DNA of 21,836 nt. It comes from an uncultured Eubacteriales bacterium (GTDB lineage Bacteria; Bacillota; Clostridia; Monoglobales; Monoglobaceae). The DNA lies in the NCBI GenBank assembly GCA_905198865.1, contig CAJKEB010000030.1, positions 1 to 21,836 of the forward strand. Direction: 5' to 3'. Under the pieces are notes generated by a model. The model had not been told where the DNA came from. It ran no database searches and worked only from the letters and a program-made list of their open reading frames with translations. Position 1 is the first letter of the stretch, and each line of letters starts with the position of its first letter. A program made the translations under genes and the position numbers. This document shows, one piece after another, positions 1-6,987 of the stretch.

Positions 1-45
1 GGCTCCCACTCCGGGGGAGCTGTCGCCGCAGGCGACTGAGGGGGC
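1..45. repeat. Partial palindromic intergenic repeat (double hairpin)
   Basis: Two adjacent inverted repeats are visible. GCTCCC (2-7) pairs with GGGAGC (15-20), and GTCGCC (22-27) pairs with GGCGAC (31-36) across a GCA loop; a GAGGGGGC tail follows. The tail probably pairs with a CCCTC-type arm lying outside the window. From memory, GC-rich double hairpins of this style (CCCTCAGT, hairpin, AGCTCCCCC) are dispersed between genes in Oscillospirales genomes, so this is probably one copy of a REP/MITE-like element cut by the window edge. It lies beyond the glmS terminator. Copy number cannot be seen from one window. Confidence 0.55.
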
Positions 46-104
46 GTACAAACTACAATTTATCACTAAATTCATGCGAAAGCAAACCACGCATTATGTC
101 CGTA

Positions 105-152
105 ATACAAAAAAGCGAAGATCAGGCCGGTCAGGTCTTAATCTTCGCTTTT
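105..152 (-). terminator. Rho-independent terminator of glmS
   Basis: A perfect 12-bp inverted repeat (AAAAGCGAAGAT at 111-122, ATCTTCGCTTTT at 141-152) encloses an 18-nt loop. On the minus strand the stem is followed by a run of six T. It lies just 17 nt past the glmS stop codon, so it ends the glycosyltransferase-glmS transcript. A shorter T-rich tail on the plus strand could make it weakly bidirectional. Confidence 0.88.
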
Positions 153-169
153 AATTTTACTATCTACTT

Positions 170-1996
170 CTACTCAACCGTTACGGATTTTGCGAGGTTG
201 CGGGGCTTATCTATATCAAGACCCTTAAGCGACGCCACGTAGTACGAGAAGAGCTGGAGAGGTACGACAACCTCACTCGGCATAACGAGCTCATCGCACT
301 TCGGAACATATATTACAAAGTCCGCTTCTTTTTCGATTTCCGTGTGACCCTCCTCGGCAATCGCGATTACTACCGCGCCTCTTGCCTTAACCTCTTTGAT
401 ATTACTGAGCATTTTATCAAACAAATTCTTAACGGTGCACAGTGCAACAACAACTGTTCCTTCCTCAATCAGAGCGATGGTACCGTGCTTCAGTTCGCCT
501 GCGGCATACGCCTCCGAGTGGATATACGAAATTTCTTTGAGCTTGAGCGAACCCTCTAATGCCACGGCATAGTCAAGCGTTCTGCCTAAGAAGAAAACGC
601 TCTTGCTATTGAAATACTTCGATGAAATATACTGGATATCCGCCTCGTTTTCGAGGATTTTTGCAATATTATCAGGCAGTGTTTCAAGCGCGCGTATATA
701 TCTTGCCAAAACCTCCGGCGTGAGCATATTAAGTTCCTGCGCCATGTAGATTGACATCAGATAAATTGCGGTAAGCTGCGTGCTGTATGCCTTTGTTGTA
801 GCAACGGCGATTTCAGGACCTGCCCATGTATAAAGCACATCGTCAGCCTCACGTGCAATACAGCTTCCGACAGCGTTGACAATCGCAAAGGTTCTTGCGC
901 CGAGGTTCTTTGCCTCACGCATTGCGGCAATGGTGTCCGCGGTTTCGCCGGACTGTGATATAAGGACAACAAGAGTATTCTCGTCAACAATCGGGCTACA
1001 ATATCTGAACTCGGACGCAACGATTACCTCAACCGGCTTTCTTACCATCTGTTCTATGATATACTTGCCCACAACACCAACATGGTACGCGCTGCCACAG
1101 GCAACGATATAAATTTTGTTTATGTCACGGATATAGTCGGCCGAAAGTGAAATATCATCAAGCACTACTCTGCCGTCCTTAATTCTCGGACTTACCGTAT
1201 CGGCAATAGCGCGTGGCTGCTCCATGATTTCCTTGAACATAAAGTGTTCATAGCCGCCCTTTTCAGCCGCCGAAATATCCCAGTCAACCGTGAAAGATTC
1301 TTTTGTAATTTCCTCACGGTCAGTGTTGTATATCTTGACCTCGTCTTTATTCAAAACAACGATTTCGTTATTTTCAAGGAAGTAAACGTCCTTTGTATGT
1401 TTAAGTATAGCCGGAATATCTGATGCGATAAAGTTCTCACCGTCGCCGAGACCCACAATCAGCGGGCTTTCCTTTCTGACCGCGATAAACGAATCCGGGT
1501 TATCGGCGCAGAGAATACCGAGAGCATACGAACCGTCAACCTTATTGATAACCTTAATCATTGTGTCAATGATATCGCCGTCATAGTAATACTCAAACAA
1601 GTGCGCAATAACCTCTGTATCGGTCTCGGAGATAAACTCAAAGCCCTTTTTGGTGAGATAATCGCGGAGCTTTAAGTAGTTCTCGATAATACCGTTATGA
1701 ACAACCGCAAATCTGCCGCTTCTGCTGAGGTGCGGATGCGAGTTCGTATCTGACGGTTCGCCGTGCGTAGCCCAGCGCGTGTGACCTATACCCATTGTTC
1801 CGCTTATTGACTTTCCGCCGTCTATAAGCTCACTGAGCATTTCAAGACGTCCCTTCTTCTTCTTAACCTCAATGCCGCCGTCTGTCATAACAGCAACTCC
1901 CGCAGAGTCATAGCCTCTGTATTCAAGCTTAGACAATCCCTCAAGCAAAATAGGAGCAGCTTGTTTTGAACCAACGTATCCAACTATTCCGCACAT
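170..1996 (-). CDS. glmS: Glutamine--fructose-6-phosphate aminotransferase (isomerizing)
   Basis: GlmS makes glucosamine-6-phosphate from fructose-6-phosphate and glutamine, the first committed step to UDP-GlcNAc for peptidoglycan and other glycans; it is cytosolic. The 608-residue product has the normal family length. The mature N-terminus starts with the nucleophile Cys1 after Met (MCGIVGYVG). The class II glutaminase domain shows HTRWATHG, HNGIIENY and ETDTEV, and two SIS sugar-isomerase domains follow (ACGSAYHVG, ISQSGETADT, then EGSLKLKEISYIHSEAY). The C-terminus PRNLAKSVTVE is the canonical ending. The reading frame is open 11 codons further upstream, but I chose the ATG at 1996 because Cys must follow Met and AGGTAAAACAA with GGAGG sits just before it. 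The gap to the upstream glycosyltransferase is only 40 bp, so there is no room for a glmS ribozyme. Confidence 0.98.
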   Translation of the reverse strand: MCGIVGYVGSKQAAPILLEGLSKLEYRGYDSAGVAVMTDGGIEVKKKKGRLEMLSELIDGGKSISGTMGIGHTRWATHGEPSDTNSHPHLSRSGRFAVVHNGIIENYLKLRDYLTKKGFEFISETDTEVIAHLFEYYYDGDIIDTMIKVINKVDGSYALGILCADNPDSFIAVRKESPLIVGLGDGENFIASDIPAILKHTKDVYFLENNEIVVLNKDEVKIYNTDREEITKESFTVDWDISAAEKGGYEHFMFKEIMEQPRAIADTVSPRIKDGRVVLDDISLSADYIRDINKIYIVACGSAYHVGVVGKYIIEQMVRKPVEVIVASEFRYCSPIVDENTLVVLISQSGETADTIAAMREAKNLGARTFAIVNAVGSCIAREADDVLYTWAGPEIAVATTKAYSTQLTAIYLMSIYMAQELNMLTPEVLARYIRALETLPDNIAKILENEADIQYISSKYFNSKSVFFLGRTLDYAVALEGSLKLKEISYIHSEAYAAGELKHGTIALIEEGTVVVALCTVKNLFDKMLSNIKEVKARGAVVIAIAEEGHTEIEKEADFVIYVPKCDELVMPSEVVVPLQLFSYYVASLKGLDIDKPRNLAKSVTVE

Positions 1997-2036
1997 TTGT
2001 TTTACCTCCAAATAAAATTCACCGCACACGCGTTAT

Positions 2037-3257
2037 CTAAAAAGAACCTGTGTGTTCGGTATGATACCATTCTTTTTTGTTATGTCTGAAAGCCCCGGCA
2101 ATACCGATGGGAATCCAGCTCAGCATATATAACATCAAGCCAAACAGGTTGAAAATAGTATACCTGTTTAATTTTTTATCAATAACAAGTCCCGCAAAGG
2201 CACAAAGCGCACCTATGCCCAAGTATATATTCAAAGCAACATAAGAAACAGGCTGCGCCCATAAACCGCATAAAGGAAAGCTGTAGTCAAATAATATCGA
2301 CACAGTCGAAAAAATGCTTATCAAAGTAAACAGAGCATATGTGAACTGCCCCAAAAAATCGCCGTAAAGACTGAGCCACAGTCCGAACTTTCTCCGACGA
2401 AGCAAGGTAAAGCCATATCTCCCCTGTACATCAACAATCCCCTGCGCCCAGCGGCATCTCTGCATAACCGACGTCTTAAAGCTTGCCGGCTTTTCGTCAT
2501 ACACAACCGCCTTCATCGCAAACCCCGGCTTAATTCCTTTAAGACCGAGCTTCATGGTATATTCAAGATCCTCTGCCATTGAGTCGCAGTCCCACGGACA
2601 TTTTCTGAGCGTATCAATGCTGATTGCAAAGCCTGTTCCCGACAGCTTGCATCCAAGTCCGAGGTTATGGCTGCCGAGCTTTCCGAAACGGCATTCAAGT
2701 ATATGCCAGACAGAATATGCTGCCGTCAGCCAGTTTTCGTCCGGATTTTTTGCATCAACACGGCACTGAACAACCTCATAGCCGCAGCCGAGCATATCGT
2801 TTAATCTTAAAATGCAGTCTTTCTTTAATACATTATCAGCGTCAAAAACGGCAATGCAGTCATAGGACGTATCGAGCGACAATATATGATTAACTGCATA
2901 CTCGACAGCCTTTGCCTTGCTTTGATTATCACTCTTAATCAAGACCTTCGCGCCAAAGCAAGCGGCAATCTGCGCCGTATTGTCAGTACAGCCGTCGGCG
3001 ACAACGAAAACGTCAAGTCTGTCCTTGGGATACTGCTGACAGGCAATGCTTTTGAGTAGCTGACCTATAACATGCCCCTCGTTATGCGCCGGTATAATCA
3101 CGGCAAACCGCCTCAGCTTACCGTCCGCCTCCGGAATATCAGCCTTTTTCGCAAAGGCGAATACGCCGGCTAAAACATAGTATAATCCAATAAAAAAGAG
3201 GATAAGCTCCGGGCAATCAACAATGATCCCCACAACATAAGTATGCAAAAGCCTCAC
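2037..3257 (-). CDS. Membrane glycosyltransferase, family 2 (processive type)
   Basis: Probably transfers an activated sugar at the cytoplasmic face of the membrane to make a polysaccharide or glycolipid. The 406 residues show an N-terminal membrane helix (about 14-35) and a GT-A domain starting with FAVIIPAHNE (51-60). The catalytic and metal-binding residues are present: DAD at 139-141, the general base ED at 229-230 and QRCRW (QxxRW) at 266-270, which is typical of processive GT2 enzymes such as cellulose, chitin or poly-GlcNAc synthases. Three further hydrophobic segments lie at about 298-323, 335-358 and 367-390. The start is uncertain: GTG at 3257 overlaps the purine-rich GAGGGGTGAGG, and TTG at 3248 would be better spaced from it. 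It is immediately upstream of glmS and probably cotranscribed, which suggests but does not prove a GlcNAc-type substrate. The exact product is unknown. Confidence 0.88.
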   Translation of the reverse strand: MRLLHTYVVGIIVDCPELILFFIGLYYVLAGVFAFAKKADIPEADGKLRRFAVIIPAHNEGHVIGQLLKSIACQQYPKDRLDVFVVADGCTDNTAQIAACFGAKVLIKSDNQSKAKAVEYAVNHILSLDTSYDCIAVFDADNVLKKDCILRLNDMLGCGYEVVQCRVDAKNPDENWLTAAYSVWHILECRFGKLGSHNLGLGCKLSGTGFAISIDTLRKCPWDCDSMAEDLEYTMKLGLKGIKPGFAMKAVVYDEKPASFKTSVMQRCRWAQGIVDVQGRYGFTLLRRRKFGLWLSLYGDFLGQFTYALFTLISIFSTVSILFDYSFPLCGLWAQPVSYVALNIYLGIGALCAFAGLVIDKKLNRYTIFNLFGLMLYMLSWIPIGIAGAFRHNKKEWYHTEHTGSF

Positions 3258-3275
3258 CCCTCATATATAATATGA

Positions 3276-3304
3276 ATTATATAACAACAATGACTAAATA
3301 TCAA
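3276..3304 (-). promoter_or_regulatory. Sigma-70-type promoter for the glycosyltransferase-glmS unit
   Basis: On the minus strand, TTGATA (3299-3304) and a perfect TATAAT (3276-3281) are separated by 17 nt. The -10 box ends about 18 nt before the proposed GTG start, giving a very short leader. It points away from the radA promoter in the same divergent region. Confidence 0.65.
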
Positions 3305-3419
3305 GTATCAAATTATTACATTTTTCTAACAATTATTTACGTTTTATCATTCATTTGCTTCTGAAATTTTTATGACTGTGCGCTGATACTTTGTACCCGA
3401 TTTTTGTAAATTTTTTTGA

Positions 3420-3448
3420 TGGACAAATCTTAGATTTTATGGTATATT
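3420..3448 (+). promoter_or_regulatory. Putative radA promoter
   Basis: TGGACA (3420-3425) and TATATT (3443-3448) are spaced by 17 nt. A TATAAT at 3449-3454 is an alternative -10 but has no -35 at the right distance. Either would start the radA-carD-ispDF transcript shortly before the radA ribosome binding site. Confidence 0.5.
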
Positions 3449-3501
3449 TATAATATAAATGCGGATAGATCAGAATTATGACACGGAGGATAAGTTATAT
3501 T

Positions 3502-4893
3502 ATGAAGACAAAAACAGTGTTTGTTTGCGGTGAGTGCGGAAACGAATTTCCGCGCTGGATGGGCAGATGTACTGCCTGCGGCGCATGGAACTCGCTTGTC
3601 GAAGAAGAGGTTATTACCGGCAAGCAGACGCAGTCCTCAAAAAGCGGACTTAAATCAAAGGCTGTGCGGACTCTCGAAAATATGAGCGACGACGCAGTCC
3701 CCACTGTCCTCAGTGAAATTTCGACAACGGACGAAATTCGTATAAGCACCGGACTTTCTGAATTTGACAGAGTTCTCGGCGGCGGAATTGTTGCCGGGTC
3801 TCTTATTCTGCTCGGCGGCGATCCCGGTATAGGAAAGTCGACAATTCTGCTTCAGATATGCCAACACATAGGCAAGACCCAAAAAATACTGTACGTGTCG
3901 GGCGAGGAATCCTTAAGGCAAATCAAGCTCCGTGCGGACAGGCTTGGCGTTGATACTGAAAATCTGAAGATTTATTCAGAGACAAATACCGAGAACATAA
4001 TCCGGCATATTGCGGCCGAAAAGCCGGATCTTTTGATTGTGGATTCGGTTCAGACAATATTCAATCCAAACTTAAACTCTGCACCGGGAAGCGTTGCCCA
4101 GATCAGAGATGTTGCAGCAATGCTGATGCGCGTGGCAAAGAGTTATTCAATCGCGACATTTCTGGTCGGTCATGTGACAAAGGAGGGCTCGATTGCCGGT
4201 CCTAAGGTGCTTGAGCATATCGTAGATTCCGTGCTTTACTTCGAGGGTGAACAGCACCGCCCGTACAGGATTATCCGCGCTATTAAAAACAGGTTCGGCT
4301 CCACAAACGAAATCGGCGTATTTGAGATGAACACGGACGGTCTGACCGAAATCAAAAATCCGTCGTCTGCAATGCTGTCAGGCAGGCCTGTAGGGGTTCC
4401 CGGCTCGTGTATTGTATGCACAATGGAGGGTACCCGCCCCGTTCTTGCCGAAATTCAGGCGCTTGCCACACCCACTGCCTTCGGCAACCCGCGGCGTATG
4501 TCAACCGGCGTTGATTTTAACCGCTCGCTTATGCTTATGGCAGTTCTTGAGAAGCGCGCCGGACTTCATATATCGTCGTACGATACCTATATCAACGTTG
4601 TCGGCGGTCTGAGAATGGTTGAGCCTGCCGTTGACCTCGGTATAATTCTTGCGCTTGCTTCAGGCTTTAAAAACAAGCCGATTGACGAGGATCTTGTCGC
4701 TGTCGGCGAGGTCGGTCTGACCGGTGAGATACGTGCGTGCAGCTTTCTCGAAAGCCGAATTGCCGAAGCCAAAAAACTCGGATTTAAAAAGTTTATCGTT
4801 CCGTATACAAACTCCAAAAACCTGAAAAAGTTTAAAGATATTGAAGTTTGTCAATACTCTAATATATACCAGGCTTTGCGTGAGGTTTTTTAA
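3502..4893 (+). CDS. radA: DNA repair protein RadA (Sms)
   Basis: RadA is a RecA-like ATPase and hexameric helicase that drives branch migration in recombinational repair and natural transformation. From this start it has 463 residues, the usual length. The N-terminal C4 zinc finger uses C9, C12, C23 and C26 (CGECG then CTACG). Walker A is GGDPGIGKST at 105-114, followed by LLIVDSVQT (Walker B) and the RadA-specific KNRFGS motif. The C-terminal third is the inactive Lon-protease-like domain (VVGGLRMVEPAVDLGIILAL). ATG 3502 is chosen because GGAGG (3485-3489) precedes it and the protein then begins MKTKTVFVC as in the family; an in-frame ATG at 3478 has no good ribosome binding site. In Bacillus, radA lies upstream of ispD-ispF with disA between; here a carD gene fills that place. 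Confidence 0.97.
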   Translation: MKTKTVFVCGECGNEFPRWMGRCTACGAWNSLVEEEVITGKQTQSSKSGLKSKAVRTLENMSDDAVPTVLSEISTTDEIRISTGLSEFDRVLGGGIVAGSLILLGGDPGIGKSTILLQICQHIGKTQKILYVSGEESLRQIKLRADRLGVDTENLKIYSETNTENIIRHIAAEKPDLLIVDSVQTIFNPNLNSAPGSVAQIRDVAAMLMRVAKSYSIATFLVGHVTKEGSIAGPKVLEHIVDSVLYFEGEQHRPYRIIRAIKNRFGSTNEIGVFEMNTDGLTEIKNPSSAMLSGRPVGVPGSCIVCTMEGTRPVLAEIQALATPTAFGNPRRMSTGVDFNRSLMLMAVLEKRAGLHISSYDTYINVVGGLRMVEPAVDLGIILALASGFKNKPIDEDLVAVGEVGLTGEIRACSFLESRIAEAKKLGFKKFIVPYTNSKNLKKFKDIEVCQYSNIYQALREVF

Positions 4894-4905
4894 TCCGGCT
4901 GAAAT

Positions 4906-4934
4906 TTGAACTGTGTAATTTATTATGATTTAAT
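4906..4934 (+). promoter_or_regulatory. Possible promoter before carD
   Basis: TTGAAC (4906-4911) and TTTAAT (4929-4934) are spaced by 17 nt in the 89-nt gap between radA and carD. Both boxes are imperfect, and the genes may instead be read only from the radA promoter. The AT-rich gap holds no clear terminator. Confidence 0.35.
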
Positions 4935-4982
4935 TTTTCTATAAAACTAACGTTTTTATGAAACGAAAGGTGATGTTATTCA

Positions 4983-5459
4983 ATGTTTAAGGTAGGCGAC
5001 AAGGTTGCGTACCCCATGCACGGTGCCGCAATAATCAAAGGCGTCGAAAGTGAAACAGACCACGGAGAGGAGCTCAGCTACTTTGTTCTTGAACCTTGCC
5101 TCGGCCATTTAAAGATTAAGGTTCCGGTGGCAAAAATCGAAAACCTGGGAATCAGGTATATTGTGTCGGAGAACGAGGCTGACGCAGTTATTAATAATTT
5201 TATTTCGTGTGACTGCACCGAGGAAGAAAACTGGAACAAACGGTACCGCGACAATCTCGAAGCGCTGAATAGCGGTAATCTCTATGAAATTGCAAAGATT
5301 ACAAAAACTCTGTTGCTTCGCGACAGGAAAAAGAGCCTGTCCAATGCGGAACGCAAAATGCTTACCAACGCAAAAACCGTACTGATATCCGAGCTTATCA
5401 TGTCGAAAAATTCAACATATGACGCTATTGAAAATATGCTGATAAGCAAAATTTCTTAA
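4983..5459 (+). CDS. CarD/CdnL-family transcriptional regulator
   Basis: The protein of 158 residues begins MFKVGDKVAYPMHGAAIIKGVE, the signature of the CarD_CdnL_TRCF RNA-polymerase-interaction domain (residues about 1-60). In this family that domain binds the RNA polymerase beta subunit and stabilises open promoter complexes. The remainder is helical and charged (RDNLEALNSGNLYEIAKITKTLLLRDRKKSLSNAERKML), matching the C-terminal DNA-contacting helical domain of CdnL, and the length fits. AAAGGTGA lies about 10 nt before the ATG. It sits between radA and ispDF, a common position for carD in Clostridia. It is a global factor, so its place does not imply specific control of its neighbours. Confidence 0.92.
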   Translation: MFKVGDKVAYPMHGAAIIKGVESETDHGEELSYFVLEPCLGHLKIKVPVAKIENLGIRYIVSENEADAVINNFISCDCTEEENWNKRYRDNLEALNSGNLYEIAKITKTLLLRDRKKSLSNAERKMLTNAKTVLISELIMSKNSTYDAIENMLISKIS

Positions 5460-5489
5460 AAATATTTTTCGTTTTAAAGGGAGATTTCT

Positions 5490-6740
5490 ATGAATTCCGC
5501 TGTAATCGTTGCCGGCGGGAACGGCACAAGAATGAATATGAAAGAGAGCAAGCAGTTTATCAGACTTGACGGCGTACCCGTTATAATCCGAACCCTGTGT
5601 GCGTTTTCAGAGGTTCCCGAAATTGATAATATCGTTGTAGTAACCCGAAAGAGCGATATATCCGAAGTCACAAGGCTGACCGATGAATTTGGCGTGAAAA
5701 AAGTGACGTCAATCGTTGAGGGCGGCGAAACAAGGCAGAAATCTGTACTGCACGGCATTGAAGCGGTATTCGATTCCACCGGCGGAGACACCGGAAATAT
5801 TCTTATACACGACGGCGCAAGACCGTTTGTCAGCCGGGCGTGTATAAGCGGAGTTCTTGACGCTCTTAAGACATGCAGTGCCGCCGCTGCCGGCGTCAGC
5901 GTCAAGGACACAATAAAGCAGATAAACAGCGATTGCTTTATCGAAAAAACAGTTGACAGGGATAACCTTATTTCTATCCAGACTCCGCAGGGGTTTGACG
6001 GTGAGCTGATTTACAGCGTTCACAAAAAGGCGGCGGAGAGCGGTATTTTTGCCACTGACGACTGCGCCCTGGTCGAAAGCCTGACGGATATAAAGGTTAA
6101 AGTAACCGAGGGCGACTATAACAATATCAAAATCACAACCCCTGAGGATATTCCGCTTGGCGAAAGCATATTAAAGAAAACCAGAATTAATACGGAGGAT
6201 GAAATGTCCGTTTTAAATAATACAAATAATACACAGAGCAAAAACAGTTTACCTATGTTCAGAACAGGCATAGGCTATGACGTACATATTTTGACCGAAA
6301 ACAGAAAGCTGATTTTGGGCGGAACTGAAATTCCGCACGACAAGGGTCTGCTCGGTCACAGCGACGCTGACGTTTTGGTTCATGCAATCATGGACGCACT
6401 GCTCGGTGCTGCTGCGCTCGGTGATATAGGCAAGCACTTCCCCGACACCGACCCGAAGTATAAAGGTGCCGACAGCATAAAGCTGCTGCGGCATGTCGGC
6501 AGACTATTGTCCGAAAACGGCTGTACAGTAATAAACATTGATTCGATTATCGTGGCGCAGGAGCCAAAGATTGCGCCGTATATCGAGTCAATGCGCAAAA
6601 ACATATCAGAAGCCTTAGGTCTTGACATAAACCGCATAAGCGTCAAGGCAACAACAACCGAAAAGCTCGGCTTTGAAGGCAGAAAAGAGGGAATTTCTGC
6701 ACACGCCGTTACAAACGTGCAATGTGAACATATAAATTAA
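5490..6740 (+). CDS. ispDF: Bifunctional IspD/IspF (MEP isoprenoid pathway)
   Basis: One 416-residue chain carries two enzymes of the non-mevalonate pathway. Residues 1 to about 222 are IspD (2-C-methyl-D-erythritol 4-phosphate cytidylyltransferase): the nucleotide-binding GGNGTRM with a following Lys, then HDGARPFV, QTPQ and GDYNNIKITTPED. Residues about 256-416 are IspF (MECDP synthase): GIGYDVH with metal-binding Asp and His, LGHSDADVLVHAIMDALLGA, DIGKHFPDTD and VKATTTEKLGFEGRKEGI. An Asn/Thr/Ser-rich linker of about 30 residues joins them. All catalytic motifs are present in both halves. The ribosome binding site AAAGGGAGA precedes the ATG by 7 nt. Fused ispDF is well known in proteobacteria such as Campylobacter; Firmicutes usually keep two genes. 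The linker also contains an internal ribosome binding site and in-frame ATG. Confidence 0.96.
   Translation: MNSAVIVAGGNGTRMNMKESKQFIRLDGVPVIIRTLCAFSEVPEIDNIVVVTRKSDISEVTRLTDEFGVKKVTSIVEGGETRQKSVLHGIEAVFDSTGGDTGNILIHDGARPFVSRACISGVLDALKTCSAAAAGVSVKDTIKQINSDCFIEKTVDRDNLISIQTPQGFDGELIYSVHKKAAESGIFATDDCALVESLTDIKVKVTEGDYNNIKITTPEDIPLGESILKKTRINTEDEMSVLNNTNNTQSKNSLPMFRTGIGYDVHILTENRKLILGGTEIPHDKGLLGHSDADVLVHAIMDALLGAAALGDIGKHFPDTDPKYKGADSIKLLRHVGRLLSENGCTVINIDSIIVAQEPKIAPYIESMRKNISEALGLDINRISVKATTTEKLGFEGRKEGISAHAVTNVQCEHIN
6194..6206 (+). promoter_or_regulatory. Internal ribosome binding site and in-frame ATG inside ispDF
   Basis: GGAGG (6194-6198) stands 5 nt before ATG 6204, which is codon 239 of ispDF, exactly in the linker between the two enzyme domains. 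Starting here would yield a separate 178-residue IspF. This is either a relic of the stop/start junction of two ancestral genes or a working second start. Codons for Thr-Glu-Asp would give part of this by chance, so the function is inferred. Confidence 0.45.
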
Positions 6741-6758
6741 TCAGGGAATAAAAAACTA

Positions 6759-6787
6759 TTGACATTTATAATTGATAAGGGTATAAT
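6759..6787 (+). promoter_or_regulatory. Perfect consensus promoter of the plus-strand small RNA
   Basis: TTGACA (6759-6764), a 17-nt spacer, then TATAAT (6782-6787): a textbook sigma-70 promoter. It starts only 19 nt past the ispDF stop codon and fires into a region with no plus-strand open frame. Transcription should begin near 6794. Confidence 0.85.
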
Positions 6788-6793
6788 AAAAGC

Positions 6794-6886
6794 AAGTAAA
6801 GGGTAACCGCTTAAGCGGTCAGCCGAAATATTCTACAAAAATGTAGTCGTCTTCCGCGCAATAGAGACGGCTACATTGCTTTTATG
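6794..6886 (+). ncRNA. Candidate antitoxin-like antisense RNA
   Basis: Predicted from the perfect promoter at 6759-6787 and the hairpin at 6841-6876, giving an RNA of about 90 nt. It contains the self-complementary ACCGCTTAAGCGGT (6806-6819), which would form a hairpin close to its 5' end. It has no credible open frame (the first ATG is followed at once by TAG). From 6841 on it is fully complementary to the 3' end of the convergent peptide mRNA, including its last codons and terminator. Ends are estimates, and no expression data are available. Confidence 0.6.
6836..6886. terminator. Bidirectional terminator shared by the two convergent RNAs
   Basis: A 12-bp stem, 6841-6852 with 6865-6876, encloses a 12-nt loop. 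Read on the plus strand the stem is complete with one G-U pair and is followed by TGCTTTTA. Read on the minus strand it has one C-A mismatch and is followed by TTTTTG. The stop codon of the small peptide gene (6871-6873) lies inside the stem. A shared terminator where two short RNAs meet is typical of txpA/ratA-, bsrG/SR4- and par-type loci. Confidence 0.75.
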
Positions 6887-6945
6887 GATACTATTATGTA
6901 AAATATCACAATAGCAACTACTACTTTAAGCAGTTTATTCCACAT
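6871..6945 (-). CDS. 24-residue hydrophobic membrane peptide, candidate type I toxin
   Basis: The peptide starts MWNKLLKVVVAIVIFYIIV and ends SIKAM. It is one uninterrupted hydrophobic helix of about 14 residues (8-21) with Lys at 4, 7 and 22, so it should insert in the membrane. Translation signals are very strong: AAGGAGGTGATT (6950-6961 on the minus strand) matches the 16S rRNA 3' end almost perfectly, 9 nt before ATG. It has its own consensus promoter (7049-7077), a leader of about 97 nt that can fold over the Shine-Dalgarno, and a convergent antisense RNA meeting it at a shared terminator. These are the traits of type I toxins (Fst, TxpA, BsrG), but I do not recognise this peptide as any named family. 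Length and composition alone would not prove that it is translated. Confidence 0.7.
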   Translation of the reverse strand: MWNKLLKVVVAIVIFYIIVSIKAM

Positions 6946-6949
6946 TAAC

Positions 6950-6987
6950 AATCACCTCCTTAAAAAATATAGGAGATGGCACCTCCT
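6950..6987 (-). promoter_or_regulatory. Double Shine-Dalgarno with anti-Shine-Dalgarno in the peptide leader
   Basis: On the minus strand the order is AGGAGGTG (6987-6980), TCTCCT (6976-6971), a U-rich run, then AAGGAGGTGATT (6961-6950) before the start codon. The central TCTCCT can pair with either Shine-Dalgarno: with the first it makes a tight 6-bp hairpin followed by ATATTTTTT, and with the second it would mask the start site. No start codon follows the first copy at a usable distance, so it looks like a decoy or switch partner. Leader structures that hide the Shine-Dalgarno are known for type I toxin mRNAs; the switching itself is inferred. Confidence 0.55.

Noticed and set aside
3258..3501. 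A hidden RNA gene or riboswitch in the divergent region between the glycosyltransferase and radA
   Set aside because: Apart from the two promoters the region is plain AT-rich sequence, with no hairpin pattern, open frame or glmS ribozyme core visible by eye.
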